Origin: Syngnathus acus
Lineage: Eukaryota; Chordata; Actinopteri; Syngnathiformes; Syngnathidae
Length of the DNA: 64,000 nt
Direction of reading: 5' to 3'
Assembly: GCF_901709675.1 (NCBI RefSeq)
Contig: NC_051088.1
Location: 11,230,193-11,294,192, forward strand
Shown here: piece after piece, positions 46,801-57,160 of the stretch
Numbering within the stretch: position 1 is the stretch's first letter
How the letters are laid out: the number at the start of each line of letters is the position of its first letter
Notes under the pieces: generated by a model
Databases searched by the model: none
What the model saw: the letters and a program-made list of their open reading frames with translations, nothing else
What the model was told of the DNA's origin: nothing
Made by a program: the position numbers and the translations under genes

Positions 46801-48989
46801 ACAGCTAATTCACAAAACACTCACCCCACGCCCTTAATGGCGACTTTGTCTTTTTTGTACATTCTCGTTTTGCATAGCATCTACATCAATGTTTCGTAAC
46901 ACTTCTTTGTATTCAGTTTTAAAGCATGACTTCCTCCATTTGAACGCTGTTTTGAGTCCACCACAGGCAAAAAGCCGACAGCCACCTACGGTGGCGCCTT
47001 GATAGATGTTTAATTCGTTCTGTGACCAAGCTTGTAACTCAAAACTTTTTTATCTCAAATCATCCCTCCTCACTGAAATGAATTTAAATTCCGTTCATCT
47101 GTTCTCCAAAATAACAATATGGCACTATTTAATATTGTTCTTTAAAAAGCATACGGTAATGACATAACACAACAGAACGGCAATAAATAATATTTGCTTT
47201 GCTTATGACACAGACATGCTTCTTCTGGTGTGTGTTTTATTTCAAAAATACTTTTAGAAAAATTGTAGTCGAGAAAAATGTACTTGTGTGGATGTGTTTC
47301 AACTTAAGAATTGCTCCTAATGTATTCGCCGTCACATCTCGAGTTAATGTGTGGCCACAAACATAAACCACACAGATTGTTCAACTGCATGTCCATAAAG
47401 AGAAAAAAAACGGTGGTTTCATCAGGAAATGGGTGACCACTCCTAAAGTTCAAACCAGGCCAACATTCCATACGAATGAACTCAGTGACCCTGTGATTAA
47501 TTAATAACGACACTGTGAGTTATAAACCCAGGACAAAAAAAAATACTGTGAAACCTAATTTTGAATCCAAACAAAATATCTAGGAATGATATGCTGTTCA
47601 AAATAGCACAAAAGATTCTGTGTATCATATATATGACATCAATGCTACCTGCACTGGATTCAAGTCAGCGAGTATCATAGCAAACAAGAGAATCCCTCTT
47701 TTCTTTGTCCTTTTGTCTTTTCTTAAAAACCCTGTAATGTGAATTCAGAGATTTGTATTACTATCTTTGTATGTCTAATTTGAATGAATGCAAATGAAAA
47801 TAAGAAATTGAGCTTGTAAGTCAAGATTTGACCATTCCCGCTCCATGGTTCCTTTAAATTACTCTTTTGAAAATAAATTGTGTTAAAAAAAAAAAAAAAA
47901 AAAGAAATTCAAGCAATTTTGGATTTGACATCATCATTGGATGTCCATCTGACGCAAAAAAACTGTGATTGAATTCCTTGTTTTGTAATAAGGTTTCATT
48001 TCCTGTCATCATGCGATTGAGAAATGTTTCAACCCCGCAGCATTTCCATAATCTTTTGGAAAATGTTTATAGATGATTCCCATCATTGCCTTTGCCATCC
48101 AATTATGACGTCATTTCCCCCAATTGCTGACAGGAAGCAGATACGTTCAAACAAACAAACAAACAAACAAAACAACATTTTGTAAATAAGAGTATTTTAA
48201 CTACACTGTTGACATTTCTGGGGGTAGAAAAATAAACAATAACTTGGGTAAATTGAAAATGGCCAATTAGTTTGCGACTGCGTCTCGTATTTAAGTCACG
48301 GATGTGTCATTTTAAAAATTGCAGGTATTAAAAAGATATAGAAAACATGCATCAATAATTGCAAATCGAAGCCCTCTTCAGTATATAGATTTGTTTTCTA
48401 TTGATGTCATCGTTCAGTGTCATGATCTGACGGTGGTTGTGTTCAATGGATGGCATCACTTTGAGACATTTCAAAAGCCTCTCCATCAATCTGCACTAGG
48501 CCTGTCATCCATTTAAATTAGTTAGCGTACAATCATGTTAATAAGTAAACTTTTTGAGTGGAAAAAGCATTGCTCGGGGCCTGCATGTGGGTTGCGTTTG
48601 CACTGCGACGAAAAGGCAAATATTGACGTCGTCTTCAAGTGCACTTGCTGCACGCTCTCCCCGGAACAAGGATGTAAGCTATATAAGCTAAAGCTAAAGC
48701 TAGCTGCTAAACAGCCACATTAGGACAACACTCTTTACCTGATATATGTATTAAAAACATAGCTATAATCTATACTGCCAATCGTTTAGCAACCCGGAAT
48801 TTGTACATTGTCCCTCCCCGCTGACAACACAAAGCAATCGTTTGTCTTCAATGAAGATGGCTGCAAATGAAAGCGACAGGGCTGGCAAAATGAACGCGTG
48901 TGTCATTTCAACAATCCTTACCCATGTCTGTGTTTGCTGTTGTTTCTCTTTGGCCGCCGGACAGGCTGCAGGGGAATATTGTCGGTCAT
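28862..48989 (-). CDS. atp9a: P4-type ATPase ATP9A, 28 coding exons
   Basis: Class 2 P4-ATPase of endosomes/trans-Golgi, a putative phospholipid flippase in membrane recycling that works without a CDC50 subunit. Coding exons: 48922-48989, 46485-46629, 45207-45320, 45021-45129, 42814-42872, 42277-42328, 40904-40998, 40705-40785, 40360-40435, 40177-40253, 39890-40050, 39659-39801, 39387-39499, 38535-38744, 36985-37146, 36609-36701, 36067-36150, 34945-35115, 34453-34551, 33415-33504, 33191-33335, 32395-32459, 31819-31974, 30743-30807, 30557-30665, 30410-30467, 29805-30008, 28862-28998. Sum 3141 nt, 1046 aa (human 1047), all phases agreeing. Motifs: DGET (193-196), PISL in TM4 (344-347), phosphorylation motif DKTGTLT (Asp391, split between exons 12 and 13), KGAD (567-570), TGDK (676-679), GDGGND (783-788), C-terminus [14 protein letters not shown]. 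No broken exon seen. Confidence 0.97.
31430..31640 (+). repeat. Dispersed repeat copy, related to 63150-63345
   Basis: Shares with the 63-kb region, in the same order: TTTTTTAAATCAGAG, a CAGGTT block, AATATATTTAG, GAATTAAGG(G/A)TTAG, TTCAG.AA and TGGAATTTTT. No ORF or clear termini seen. Confidence 0.55.
31660..31733 (+). mobile_element. SINE 3'-tail fragment
   Basis: AGTCAGCTATGACTGGACCC followed by AGCTCATCGCTGACCCC and an ATGAATGAATGA tail parallels the GGCTGGGATAGGCTCCAGC...GACCCC...GGATGGATGG end of the intact SINE. Highly decayed; in atp9a intron 23, between exons 24 and 23. Confidence 0.5.
44541..44933 (+). mobile_element. Full-length tRNA-derived SINE with 13-bp target-site duplication
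   Basis: The 367-bp element (44554-44920) is flanked by identical AAAATAAATTGGG copies at 44541-44553 and 44921-44933. The head has pol III box A TGGCGCACTGG (44565-44575) and box B GGTTCGATTCC (44609-44619), 33 bp apart as in a tRNA. The body includes TGGAGTTTGCATGTTCTCCC, and it ends in (GGAT)n. High CpG retention and the perfect duplication indicate recent insertion. It lies in atp9a intron 4, antisense to the gene. Confidence 0.92.
46630..48921 (-). other. atp9a intron 1
   Basis: 2.29-kb intron without coding signal. It contains a consensus CRE palindrome TGACGTCA at 48106-48113 within an unusually non-repetitive stretch (about 47940-48135), an A-run and a short CAAA repeat near 48150. 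Confidence 0.5.
48922..48989 (-). CDS. atp9a: atp9a first coding exon
   Basis: Reads [20 protein letters not shown], then RH and two bases before GTAAGG (phase 2). The first ten residues are identical to human ATP9A. G at -3 of the ATG is acceptable context. Intron 1 (2.29 kb) separates it from the [20 protein letters not shown] exon. Confidence 0.93.
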
Positions 48990-51115
48990 TCCGGAGAACA
49001 GCCGCCACGGGCACGCAGCCTGGCTGGGGCGGTTCCGAGCAGAGGCTCTCTGGGTGGAGGCTGTCACTTGCACCGTGCCGCTGTCAGAGAGCCGGGGTGG
49101 GACACACTAAGCAGAAAATGGGGGAGGAAAAACAAAACGGGTGGGAGACAATAAACAGAACATGGGGGAGGAAAAAAACAAGACTTTGTAAGATGACAGA
49201 TTCTGAGCTCCGTATTCATTATAGTTGTTTACAATTACTTGAGTGTGCATATATGTTTACCCCAAAACGGGATGAACATCTAATTGGGTAGTTAATGGGC
49301 AAAATAAGTTGAAACATTCTTTCAAATATAATTGTCATTCAAAAAATGTTTGATTTAATTCACAGGTCCCAGAAGTATATTGGCCCTATTACAAATAATA
49401 GAAGTTTTTTTCATGTACCTGTGCCAATGATGTAGAGCAAGAGGTTTTCACAAGATGGCCAAAGGAACATAAACATTAAAGAGGCTAATAAACCCGTGAA
49501 TTTATTGTTTGTTTGGTGGTGTACCTTCTGATTTTTCCTCATGCAAACCATGTGCCTTGGCTCGATTGGGAAACACTGTTAAGACTCTTAACATGCATGA
49601 TAAAATAACCGTGCAAAATCACCCCAAGATGCAACTCATGGATCTTCTTTCTTTAACATTAACTGCCACTTAAGTGAAAAAAAGGTTCACTTTAAAACTG
49701 CTGTAGTTTCTGTGTTAAGATATTAGTTAAAGCACTACTCAACTCCACTGCTGGGACTTCAAACATTGGTGAATTAATAACTTGTGTGAAAAAGTGAGGA
49801 CTTTATTTTTCAAAACCAGCAAACATAGTTGAAGGAAATATTTGGTGAAAAAAACCATCAAATCAATGTCCACTTGTAAACAGGCCACACTGGCTCAACA
49901 TTGAATTGTAGAGACATCTTCGAAAAGCAGTTTTTGACAAGGCTCGCGAACGCAAAAGGCACAACTTGGCAAATGCATAATTACTAAGGAATGTACAGCA
50001 GGGGCCTTCCAACTCTGAGCATTCTGACTTGTGTAAAGTGTCCTGTGATACATTCATTGGAGTTCAACACAGCAGATTTAGAGTAGAAAATAAAATATAT
50101 GCACTCAAGAATGTATTGGGGGAGAAATGTACAGTTAACATTGAGAAAGGGCGGTGTGGCGAACTAAAATCTAAAAGAGGTAGAACTCACCCCCAAAACT
50201 CAAGCCTTGTGTATTATAAATAAATTAAAATGCTACAATTTGAAGACCATTCAATCTGAGCACTGGCAAACCTCTTGAGACAAAATTGTAATTTTGCCCT
50301 TTGTCCTGCTAAGACAGCATTACGCAGTGAGACTGAGATGCAACAATAACTGTGACCGTATAAACCTCAAATAAAGTGCAGGCTGGACAATATTCTGCAT
50401 TTGGATCTCAGCCAACTAAATATGACCGCCTTACAAGAAAACACAAAGGCAGCAGAGAGAGTTCTGGATGTAAATCTGATACACAAGCAATGCTACATGT
50501 ACAAATCATCATTGATACCAAAGCCTTTGAATTAACCCTCTGGTGCATTGAAAGACAACAGCAACACACACGATTCAAGTTAGGCACTTGGCAAGTAGAA
50601 CCATGAGTCATCATTCAAATTGAAAACTAACACATATGCAACAGGGAGGACACTCGAGCAACCTGTCCAAATGTCACTTCAATTTGAAAAACTACATTAC
50701 AAAAACATACAATGTCAGAAATTGATGGCACGCAATAGGAAGGAAAGTAGTCATTTGTAAGTAGTCGAGATGGTTAACTGTGCCAAAGCGCTAAAAGCGG
50801 AAATGTCCAACTACGTTGTTTCTTGACATTTCTCACGGCAAGACTGCAGTTTTCATTTTGAAATATTAGTCCCGAAATCACGTCAGTTTTAATGGGTGGA
50901 TAATAAGTCGTTCACACTAGAAGCTCAAAAGTGTTTTGTCGGATTGGGTCCATCCTGGCTTCAAAGGAATCATTTGATTGATAAACATTCTTCAGTGCTA
51001 TCTATCATTTTATCTTTGCAGATAAAAAATGATTTCCAAAATGGGTGACAATTTTAAGCTGGTGTTATGTGTTCCAAAATAGTTTTTTTAAGGGTCAAAT
51101 ATGTTTTTACCAAGT
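48990..51115. other. atp9a-sall4 spacer: atp9a 5' region
   Basis: About 2.1 kb with no supported coding region. The first ~120 bp upstream of the atp9a ATG is G/C-rich and probably holds the 5' UTR and promoter. An imperfect direct repeat (GGGGGAGGAAAAA-containing units) lies at about 49113-49182. The rest is AT-rich with nothing recognisable. Confidence 0.5.
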
Positions 51116-51121
51116 TTTATT
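51116..51121 (-). promoter_or_regulatory. Candidate sall4 polyadenylation signal
   Basis: AATAAA on the minus strand about 370 nt after the sall4 stop. It would give a compact 3' UTR and leave about 2.1 kb to the atp9a start. Confidence 0.35.
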
Positions 51122-51491
51122 TTACTTAGCAACAAAGCCTTTAATCGTTATAGTGTGACTGCTTTTTTTTTTACATTAAACCTTAAATGTCAAACCCTTG
51201 AAGTCAAAATCCTTCAAAAAGTTTTTTTTTTTTTTAAAGGAGACAGCTGGAGTTAAAGCAGAGTTTCAAGTAATGTTGTACATTCAAACGTTTGAATAAA
51301 CAGCAAAAAAAAATACCCGTATATAATTCACATAAAATACAACTACAGTAGTTACATTAAATCAACTAAAAAGCAATTCTATAGAATCAATTGAATGAGT
51401 GATGTGAGCAGATTACTGGGAAAAGACCTTTGCTGCATTCCACGATTGTACCTCAGTTGCAAGAAGACATTCAGGCTGAAAGTTCAAGTGA

Positions 51492-51929
51492 TTAATTGAC
51501 TGCAATTTTCCCCTCCTCCATGAAATGTGGAAACTGGGATTTTGGTACACTGTCAGAGCTGTTCTTCTCAATCTCAGCCATGGAAGCAGGCAAGCCAGAG
51601 TGAGACCCGTCCATCTTCATGAGGCCTCCGGTGGATCCAATCAGCGGGGCGCTGCCAGCAGGGCTCCCGGGGAGGGGGATGCCTCCTCCCTGGATGACTG
51701 AGATCTCGTTGGCCTTCATGGTCAGACCGCCGCTATAGGTTGTGGTGTACTGGTTCCACATGGATGGGTCAAAGTTCATGGGTGGAGCAGCAAGTTCTTG
51801 GGGGGCTTGCAACATTTCTGGTAACATCTTTGGCTCAGAGCTCATTGCCATAAGAGCCATGGGATTATCCAGGGATAGACGCTGACCACGTCTCGAGGAG
51901 TTGTTCCACATGTGAGTACCAATGTGTAC
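51492..51929 (-). CDS. sall4: sall4 exon 4 (end of finger 7, C-terminus)
   Basis: Begins [20 protein letters not shown], supplying the two histidines of the last finger, and ends at TAA after GKIAVN. Segments [20 protein letters not shown] and [12 protein letters not shown] parallel human VWNQYTSMLNGGLAVKTNEI and SVIQSGGVPTLP. Confidence 0.95.
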   Translation of the reverse strand, partial: VHIGTHMWNNSSRRGQRLSLDNPMALMAMSSEPKMLPEMLQAPQELAAPPMNFDPSMWNQYTTTYSGGLTMKANEISVIQGGGIPLPGSPAGSAPLIGSTGGLMKMDGSHSGLPASMAEIEKNSSDSVPKSQFPHFMEEGKIAVN

Positions 51930-54900
51930 CTGAAGGGGAGGAAAAAAAAAAAGTAAATTATAGTGAACGTGAGTATCTGATAATCGTGTACACCCATTAA
52001 AGAACTAATTAAAACGTATTGCAATGGCTGACAGAACGTTATGGTCAGTGAATATTATAATGAATTTAGTGTTTATAAAAATGGGAAGTCAACCCCAGAA
52101 TTCCTTTATAATAATAATTGTGATGATAATAATAATAGTAAGTATCAATATCAGCAGAATTCACCCATTTTATCCATCTCAGGGGGCAGCCATTTTGCCA
52201 CGTGTTGTCAACTGAAAATGACATCACAATTGTTCCTGAGCAACTGTGATGCCATTTTCAGACAACAAGTGGCAAAATGGTCGCCTGATATGGATAAAAA
52301 TGATCAATTCTGACTGTTTAATTCATATTCAAACAAATATAACATTAAGGCAGACGGACCTTTAGATTTCCTTTAGTGGTGAATGCCCGGCCGCAGACGT
52401 TGCAGGCGAAAGGCTTCTCCCCAGTGTGCGTGCGCTCATGAATCTGCAAGGCGCTGGCAGACGAGAAGTTCTTCCCGCAGACGTTACAAACATGCTGCTT
52501 GGAGGACCGACGCGGTGCCGTGGGGATGGCCGATGGTACTGCTGCTCCTGGGGGCATTTGAGCTGCAAACAAACCATGGGTGCCCAATGGGCTCTCTTGA
52601 GGAATCTTCATCTCCAGACTCGACGGGATCCTCATGAAAGACATACTACTGGCAGCTGTTGATACAAAAAGGCAATTAGCTCAAAATCAAAACAATTACA
52701 GTGCTTGCTAGCTTGATGAACTCACCATATTCTCCACTTGTGAATGGCACACTAGGCTCCTCTTTGATAGCTTTTGGGGTAAAGCTGCTCGAAGCCGTGA
52801 GGTCGAGGGCTCCACTGGATTCACTTCCGTCTTGATTCGCCCCTTCAAGGTCCGGTTTGTATCCATTACGAGCAAACTCTTCTGTAGCAGATTCCGGAGA
52901 CTTGAGGCTACTAGTGTTGTTGACGGGAGAGGTGGAAGGAAATGACATGGCAGAATCAGAAGCGCCTGGACTGCGGTCGTTCTGATATTCCTGCTCTCTG
53001 GGAGCAGATGGCGATTCTTTGGGTGTCCCCTCGCTCTCAGATGGAGTGCTACCCTGTCGTTTTAGTGCAAGAGCAGAGGTGAGATTCTTCAAAACATCAA
53101 GGCTGGAAAACACAGAGGGGCCAGGATGCTTCTGGTCTTCAGCGGCAGATGGGACAGAGTCAGAATTGTCAAGTGGCTTCTGAGAGCTCACCTCAGGTTC
53201 TCGAGTTTCCATGTTTGCCGCAAAACCATTGAGGTCCGCAGACTTTTCTTCCGGTGGAGAGGACTCGATTGTGTCGTTGGCCTCAAAGTGGGTTTCCGCC
53301 ACTGGGGTGTTGGGAATTTGGCCGCCCATGTGCATGCGAATGTGCTGCTGCAGAACCACCGCGTTGGTGAACTTCTTCTGGCAGATGGGACAGGAGTGCT
53401 GCATTTTAAGAGGAGTGTTGGCCCTGTGCACCCCGTAATGGGCCTTTAGGTTGCCTTTGGTGGAGAAAGCACGGCCGCAGATCTTGCATTTGTACGGCCT
53501 CTCCCCGGTGTGTGTGCGGTAATGCATCTTCAGCGAGCTCTGGCAGCTGAGAATTCTGTGACAGATGACACACTCGTTGGGGTCGTTTGTCTTCTTCTCC
53601 AAGCCGTCCACCATCTGCTGGAGCTTTGCGGTGCCAGAACTTTGCTCTCCAGACAAGGCATTTCCATTCATGTGATGCAGTGTTCCCAGGAGGTCCTTGG
53701 CATCCTTCTGGGTGTGATCCATACTGGTCTCTTGGCCAAAGATATTTGAGGAAACAGACGGGGAGCCATCGCTTGTTGATGGAGAGGGTCTCTGGGAAAA
53801 TGGGTCACCACCTCCAAAGCCATCAAATGTCTTGAATCCAGAGAGTGACGAAGAATGGAACCCTGCAGCGGGATGACCAAGTATCGGCTTGATTTCATTG
53901 GACTCTTCCATGGGGACCGACATACCAAAGGGAATTCCGGTGCTGGTGGGAATGCTGTCAAGGTGTTCGGGCACTGGATGAGGGTTCATGGTGATGTTGG
54001 GATACTTGTCCCTGTGCCTTTGGAAATGCACCTTGAGGTTCCCTTTGGTTGTGAAGCGGTTTCCGCAGATGTTGCATTTGAAGGGCCTCTCTCCGGTGTG
54101 CGAACGCAGGTGAATCTGGAGAGCGCTGTCATTGCCGAAGGTCTTTCCACAGTACTTGCACTTGTGCTTATATAACAAGTCTCCATTCTTTGACTCGATT
54201 GGAACATTCAGCAGCTTTCCCTTTGCTTTTTTCGAGTCAATCCCTGTTTGGATCGCACCGAAGGTGCCCGGGAAACCGACAACACCCGGTGACTCCGTGA
54301 CAAGGGCTGGTAAACGGCTAGCCAGCTCAGGAATGCCCTTCAAAATGTCCATCTTAGAGGTCATTGCGCTCAGTCCTGCAGGTACGGAGGTCGGGATGCC
54401 GGCGGGAAGAGAGAGTTTACCTTGCTTGATCGCCTCCATTGACAGGTTCTGACTGCCGGTCCTTTTTCCTATCAAAGCCGCTGCAGCAGACAGCTGTTGG
54501 GAGAGATGTGCGCCGAGGGCTTTCAGGGGGTCCATGGCTGATGAGCGCAGACCCTGCGGAGTCATCATGGCCACTTGGATTCGGATCTGTTCTGTGATCT
54601 GGATTTGCTGTAGCTGCTGCTGCTGGAGGCACACCAACTGTTCCAAGATCATGGGGATGACCTGTAATGCGTCCTGCGATGATAGAGCTGATGGATTTGA
54701 AGAAGTCTGGGAGATGGAAATTTGAGAGTCAGTAGTCACGGCCTCAGAATTGTTTGGATCCTGCATCTCAGGGGAAGGTTGGAAGTGTGTCTCGGGACTG
54801 GCAGCCATATCTTCGTGGTCCTCCATGTGCGCGTTGGACTCATCTTCAGTTTTTTCCAGTTGGTTAGCGTTGGCGCCAGCTCCGAAATGGCTGCTGGACC

Positions 54901-56884
54901 GGCTATCGTCATGGTCACTGTCGGGGTCTTCGGGAGAACCTTGCAAATATTCCTCTGTTACCTCACTGCAATCACCCTCTCTCATAATGAGTACTTTCTG
55001 GGTTTTGGTACAGTTCTTTTCGTGTTCCAAAAATTCAAATTCATCGAAGAATTCGGCACAGCACTTGTTGCAGATCCGAGTCTGGTCCATTCGGAACTTT
55101 TTCACTTCCCCGTCCGTCTGCTGCTCTGGATCATCTCGTAGAATGCCTGGTGGGGGTTGGAAGGGATAGGTGTCTTCTGAACATATGGCAGTAAACAAGT
55201 GTTTTCTTTTTTTTTTTTTACATTGTGACATGCAAATCCAGTGAACTCATTTGTAACTTTAAATCTGGTATTTTCACATTTTTATGCCACAATTTACAAA
55301 AAGTACATGAACAACGGATTAAACACAGTAACACTGATCCAACATTGAAAAACCTGGGTCCATCTGGGCTATTTTCCTCTGTTAAGAGCCCTTGAACAAC
55401 TTTGAATTGACCTTTTGTCCACAAGGCCAGCAGGGGGCAACCAACTACTTTTAACATGAATCTGAACATTGTGCAAGCGCCTAAGGAAGCATTGGTATTT
55501 AAAATATATTATGCGGCGAACCAATGACAATACCTAGCAGTTAATAGGAATGGAGTCAAACCACTGTCAGAACCCCCCCCCCCCCCCACACACACACATT
55601 TCTACTTTCAGGTAACCACACTAAAAATGAACAAGACCAGTGTGAATTGTCCAAGCACCCAAAAATGTGCATTTGAATTTGTCTCCATTTCACAACATGG
55701 GTGTATTGTAAATGCTAATGCCTTGCGAATGGAAGAAAAGGGGCAGACCACCTGTTTGCATTTGCCCAAAGAAACTGTTGGACTTGATAATTGCACAGCA
55801 GGAGATACAGGAACGGTGTCACAACACACACGTACACACTCATACACAAAAACACACACAGACGTTGCATTACAATACTCATCCGAGGGGGAAACTGCGA
55901 ACATTTGCGCACAATACGACTCTTATCATAAAGACATCATAGTGTTAGCTCCCACCCCCCATTGCTGCAGGCGGCAAATTATAAATGATCCACCAACAAA
56001 TGTTCGTTTTGTACATTTTGGTTGACTAAAACCGCGCTACGAATGAATCCAGTTAACAGTGAAGCTTTTGCAAGTTTTTCATTCAAAGAAAAGGGTGAGC
56101 GCTCTTCTGTTGGAGGTGGGGGCAGAAGGGGGGGGGGGGGTCGAGCCCCCCACCCCCTTCCCACCCAACAGGCTCTACCAAAAGGGTCACTGCTTCATCC
56201 CCCACCCCCCACAGACGTACCAAAGGAAACAGTCATGCATTAAACTGGGGGATTTATTGCCTTTGGGTCAGCTTACTCGGAGTCCCATTTCATACTTTTT
56301 TTGTATTGTTGAATGGACTAGTTTACATTTGTTTCAAAATTGCAACGTTTACAAGTCAATGTGAAAATCAATTTTAAATAATGCAATTTTAATTTGAATG
56401 GGTACGATTAAATACATTCAATTGAAACTCGATTTAAGATTCAGGAGGCAGCAAAATTAACCACAGAAGATTGTATGAAAAGAATGGGACTTATTTTACG
56501 AACGGACCGGGTCGTTAGTGTTAAAAGTTTCGTTACACGTCCGGGTGAGTTCATTCAACACCACCCACTCCATGAATAATAATAAAAAAATAAAAATAAA
56601 ATAAAAGAGTAGAAATAAAATCAACAGATATTTTGAATGAACAAAGTTTGCATGGCTTAAGGATACGTTGAATTTAAAGATACTTCATATTTAGACCCAC
56701 ACCTGAGTAACCATTGTCGAGTTTCGATCTCCGTCCCAAACTCCCAATCAGCACCGTCATATGGGTCAAAGTGCGCGAGCGGAACTCTTAAAACAACTAA
56801 TTCGAAATCAAACTCACCATTTTGTGCGGACCCAGGCTCGTCCGAGTTGATATGCTGCGGTTTGGCTTGCTTGCGCCTCGACAT
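51492..56884 (-). CDS. sall4: Spalt-like zinc-finger transcription factor SALL4, 4 coding exons
   Basis: Nuclear C2H2 zinc-finger regulator of pluripotency and of limb/fin and germ-cell development. Coding exons: 56818-56884, 52726-55176, 52360-52655, 51492-51929. Sum 3252 nt, 1083 aa (human 1053), phases consistent. The NuRD-recruiting N-terminus [12 protein letters not shown] is intact. Then come a C2HC finger (about 58-78, CNKCCAEFF...HEKNC), the Gln-rich oligomerisation helix [18 protein letters not shown] (about 200), a finger pair (about 362-412), a triplet (about 557-637, ending [12 protein letters not shown]...IRMHMGG) and a final pair (about 896-944). The C-terminus is [18 protein letters not shown]4 rather than SALL1/2/3 is chosen from the C-terminus, finger number and the ATP9A/NFATC2 neighbours. 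Confidence 0.96.
52152..52315. mobile_element. Foldback (hairpin) MITE
   Basis: The left arm (52152-52232) and right arm (52241-52315) are imperfect inverted copies around TTCCTGAG. The left reads CAGAATTCACCCATTTTATCC, CATTTTGCCACGTGTTGTC, CATCACAATTG; the right reads back as CAGAATTGATCATTTTTATCC, CATTTTGCCACTTGTTGTC, CATCACAGTTG. It lies in sall4 intron 3. Its arm is shared with the repeat at 63410-63580. Confidence 0.8.
52360..52655 (-). CDS. sall4: sall4 exon 3 (finger 6 and start of finger 7)
   Basis: Encodes [20 protein letters not shown] and [19 protein letters not shown], then TTKGNLK. It ends AAAG before GTCCGT, a weak donor, so the last finger is divided by an intron just before its histidines. 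Phase 1 in, 0 out. Confidence 0.93.
52726..55176 (-). CDS. sall4: sall4 exon 2 (five C2H2 fingers, Gln helix)
   Basis: 2451-nt exon, the large central exon typical of SALL genes. It holds the N-terminal C2HC finger, the Gln-rich helix, the [11 protein letters not shown]-linked finger pair and the three-finger cluster. Acceptor ATGTTCAG and donor ATG|GTGAGT fit phases 1 and 1. The second finger ([19 protein letters not shown]) keeps the glycine after CxxC but differs from human around it. Confidence 0.96.
55573..55598. repeat. Poly-C / (CA)n tract
   Basis: Fifteen C residues followed by five or six CA units, within sall4 intron 1. Confidence 0.9.
56818..56884 (-). CDS. sall4: sall4 exon 1 (NuRD-binding motif exon)
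   Basis: Encodes [20 protein letters not shown] then QN and one base, followed by GTGAGT (phase 1). The first 12 residues form the SALL-family repression motif that binds NuRD. The ATG has A at -3. The exon joins exon 2 at a GAA codon across a 1.64-kb intron. Confidence 0.94.
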
Positions 56885-57160
56885 GCTGCAACCATCTGGG
56901 CCAAAAAGAGTTCCGCACAATTATCCTCCTCTTTTTCTACAAATTCTTTTGGCCTTTAAAAAAAATGTCCCCCCTCACCGCCACCGCACTCCTACCTCCT
57001 CAAATGCGCATGTCAACGTAATTATTATTATCAATAATGCATTGCGAGTTATCGTGGTGCTCCGACAGCTGATTGGCTCCGGTCCAAGTAGTCGCACATT
57101 ATTCAAATGAGCAAGCCCACTACCTCATCGATGAAGGGGGCGGGAGGAGCCCTGCCAGTG
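56885..57160 (-). promoter_or_regulatory. sall4 proximal promoter candidate
   Basis: Immediately upstream of exon 1. It contains an inverted CCAAT box (ATTGG at 57072-57076 on the plus strand), an Sp1-type GC box GGGGGCGGG at 57136-57144 and an octamer-like ATTCAAAT at 57101-57108. CpG content is higher than in the flanks. No TATA box recognised. Confidence 0.45.
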
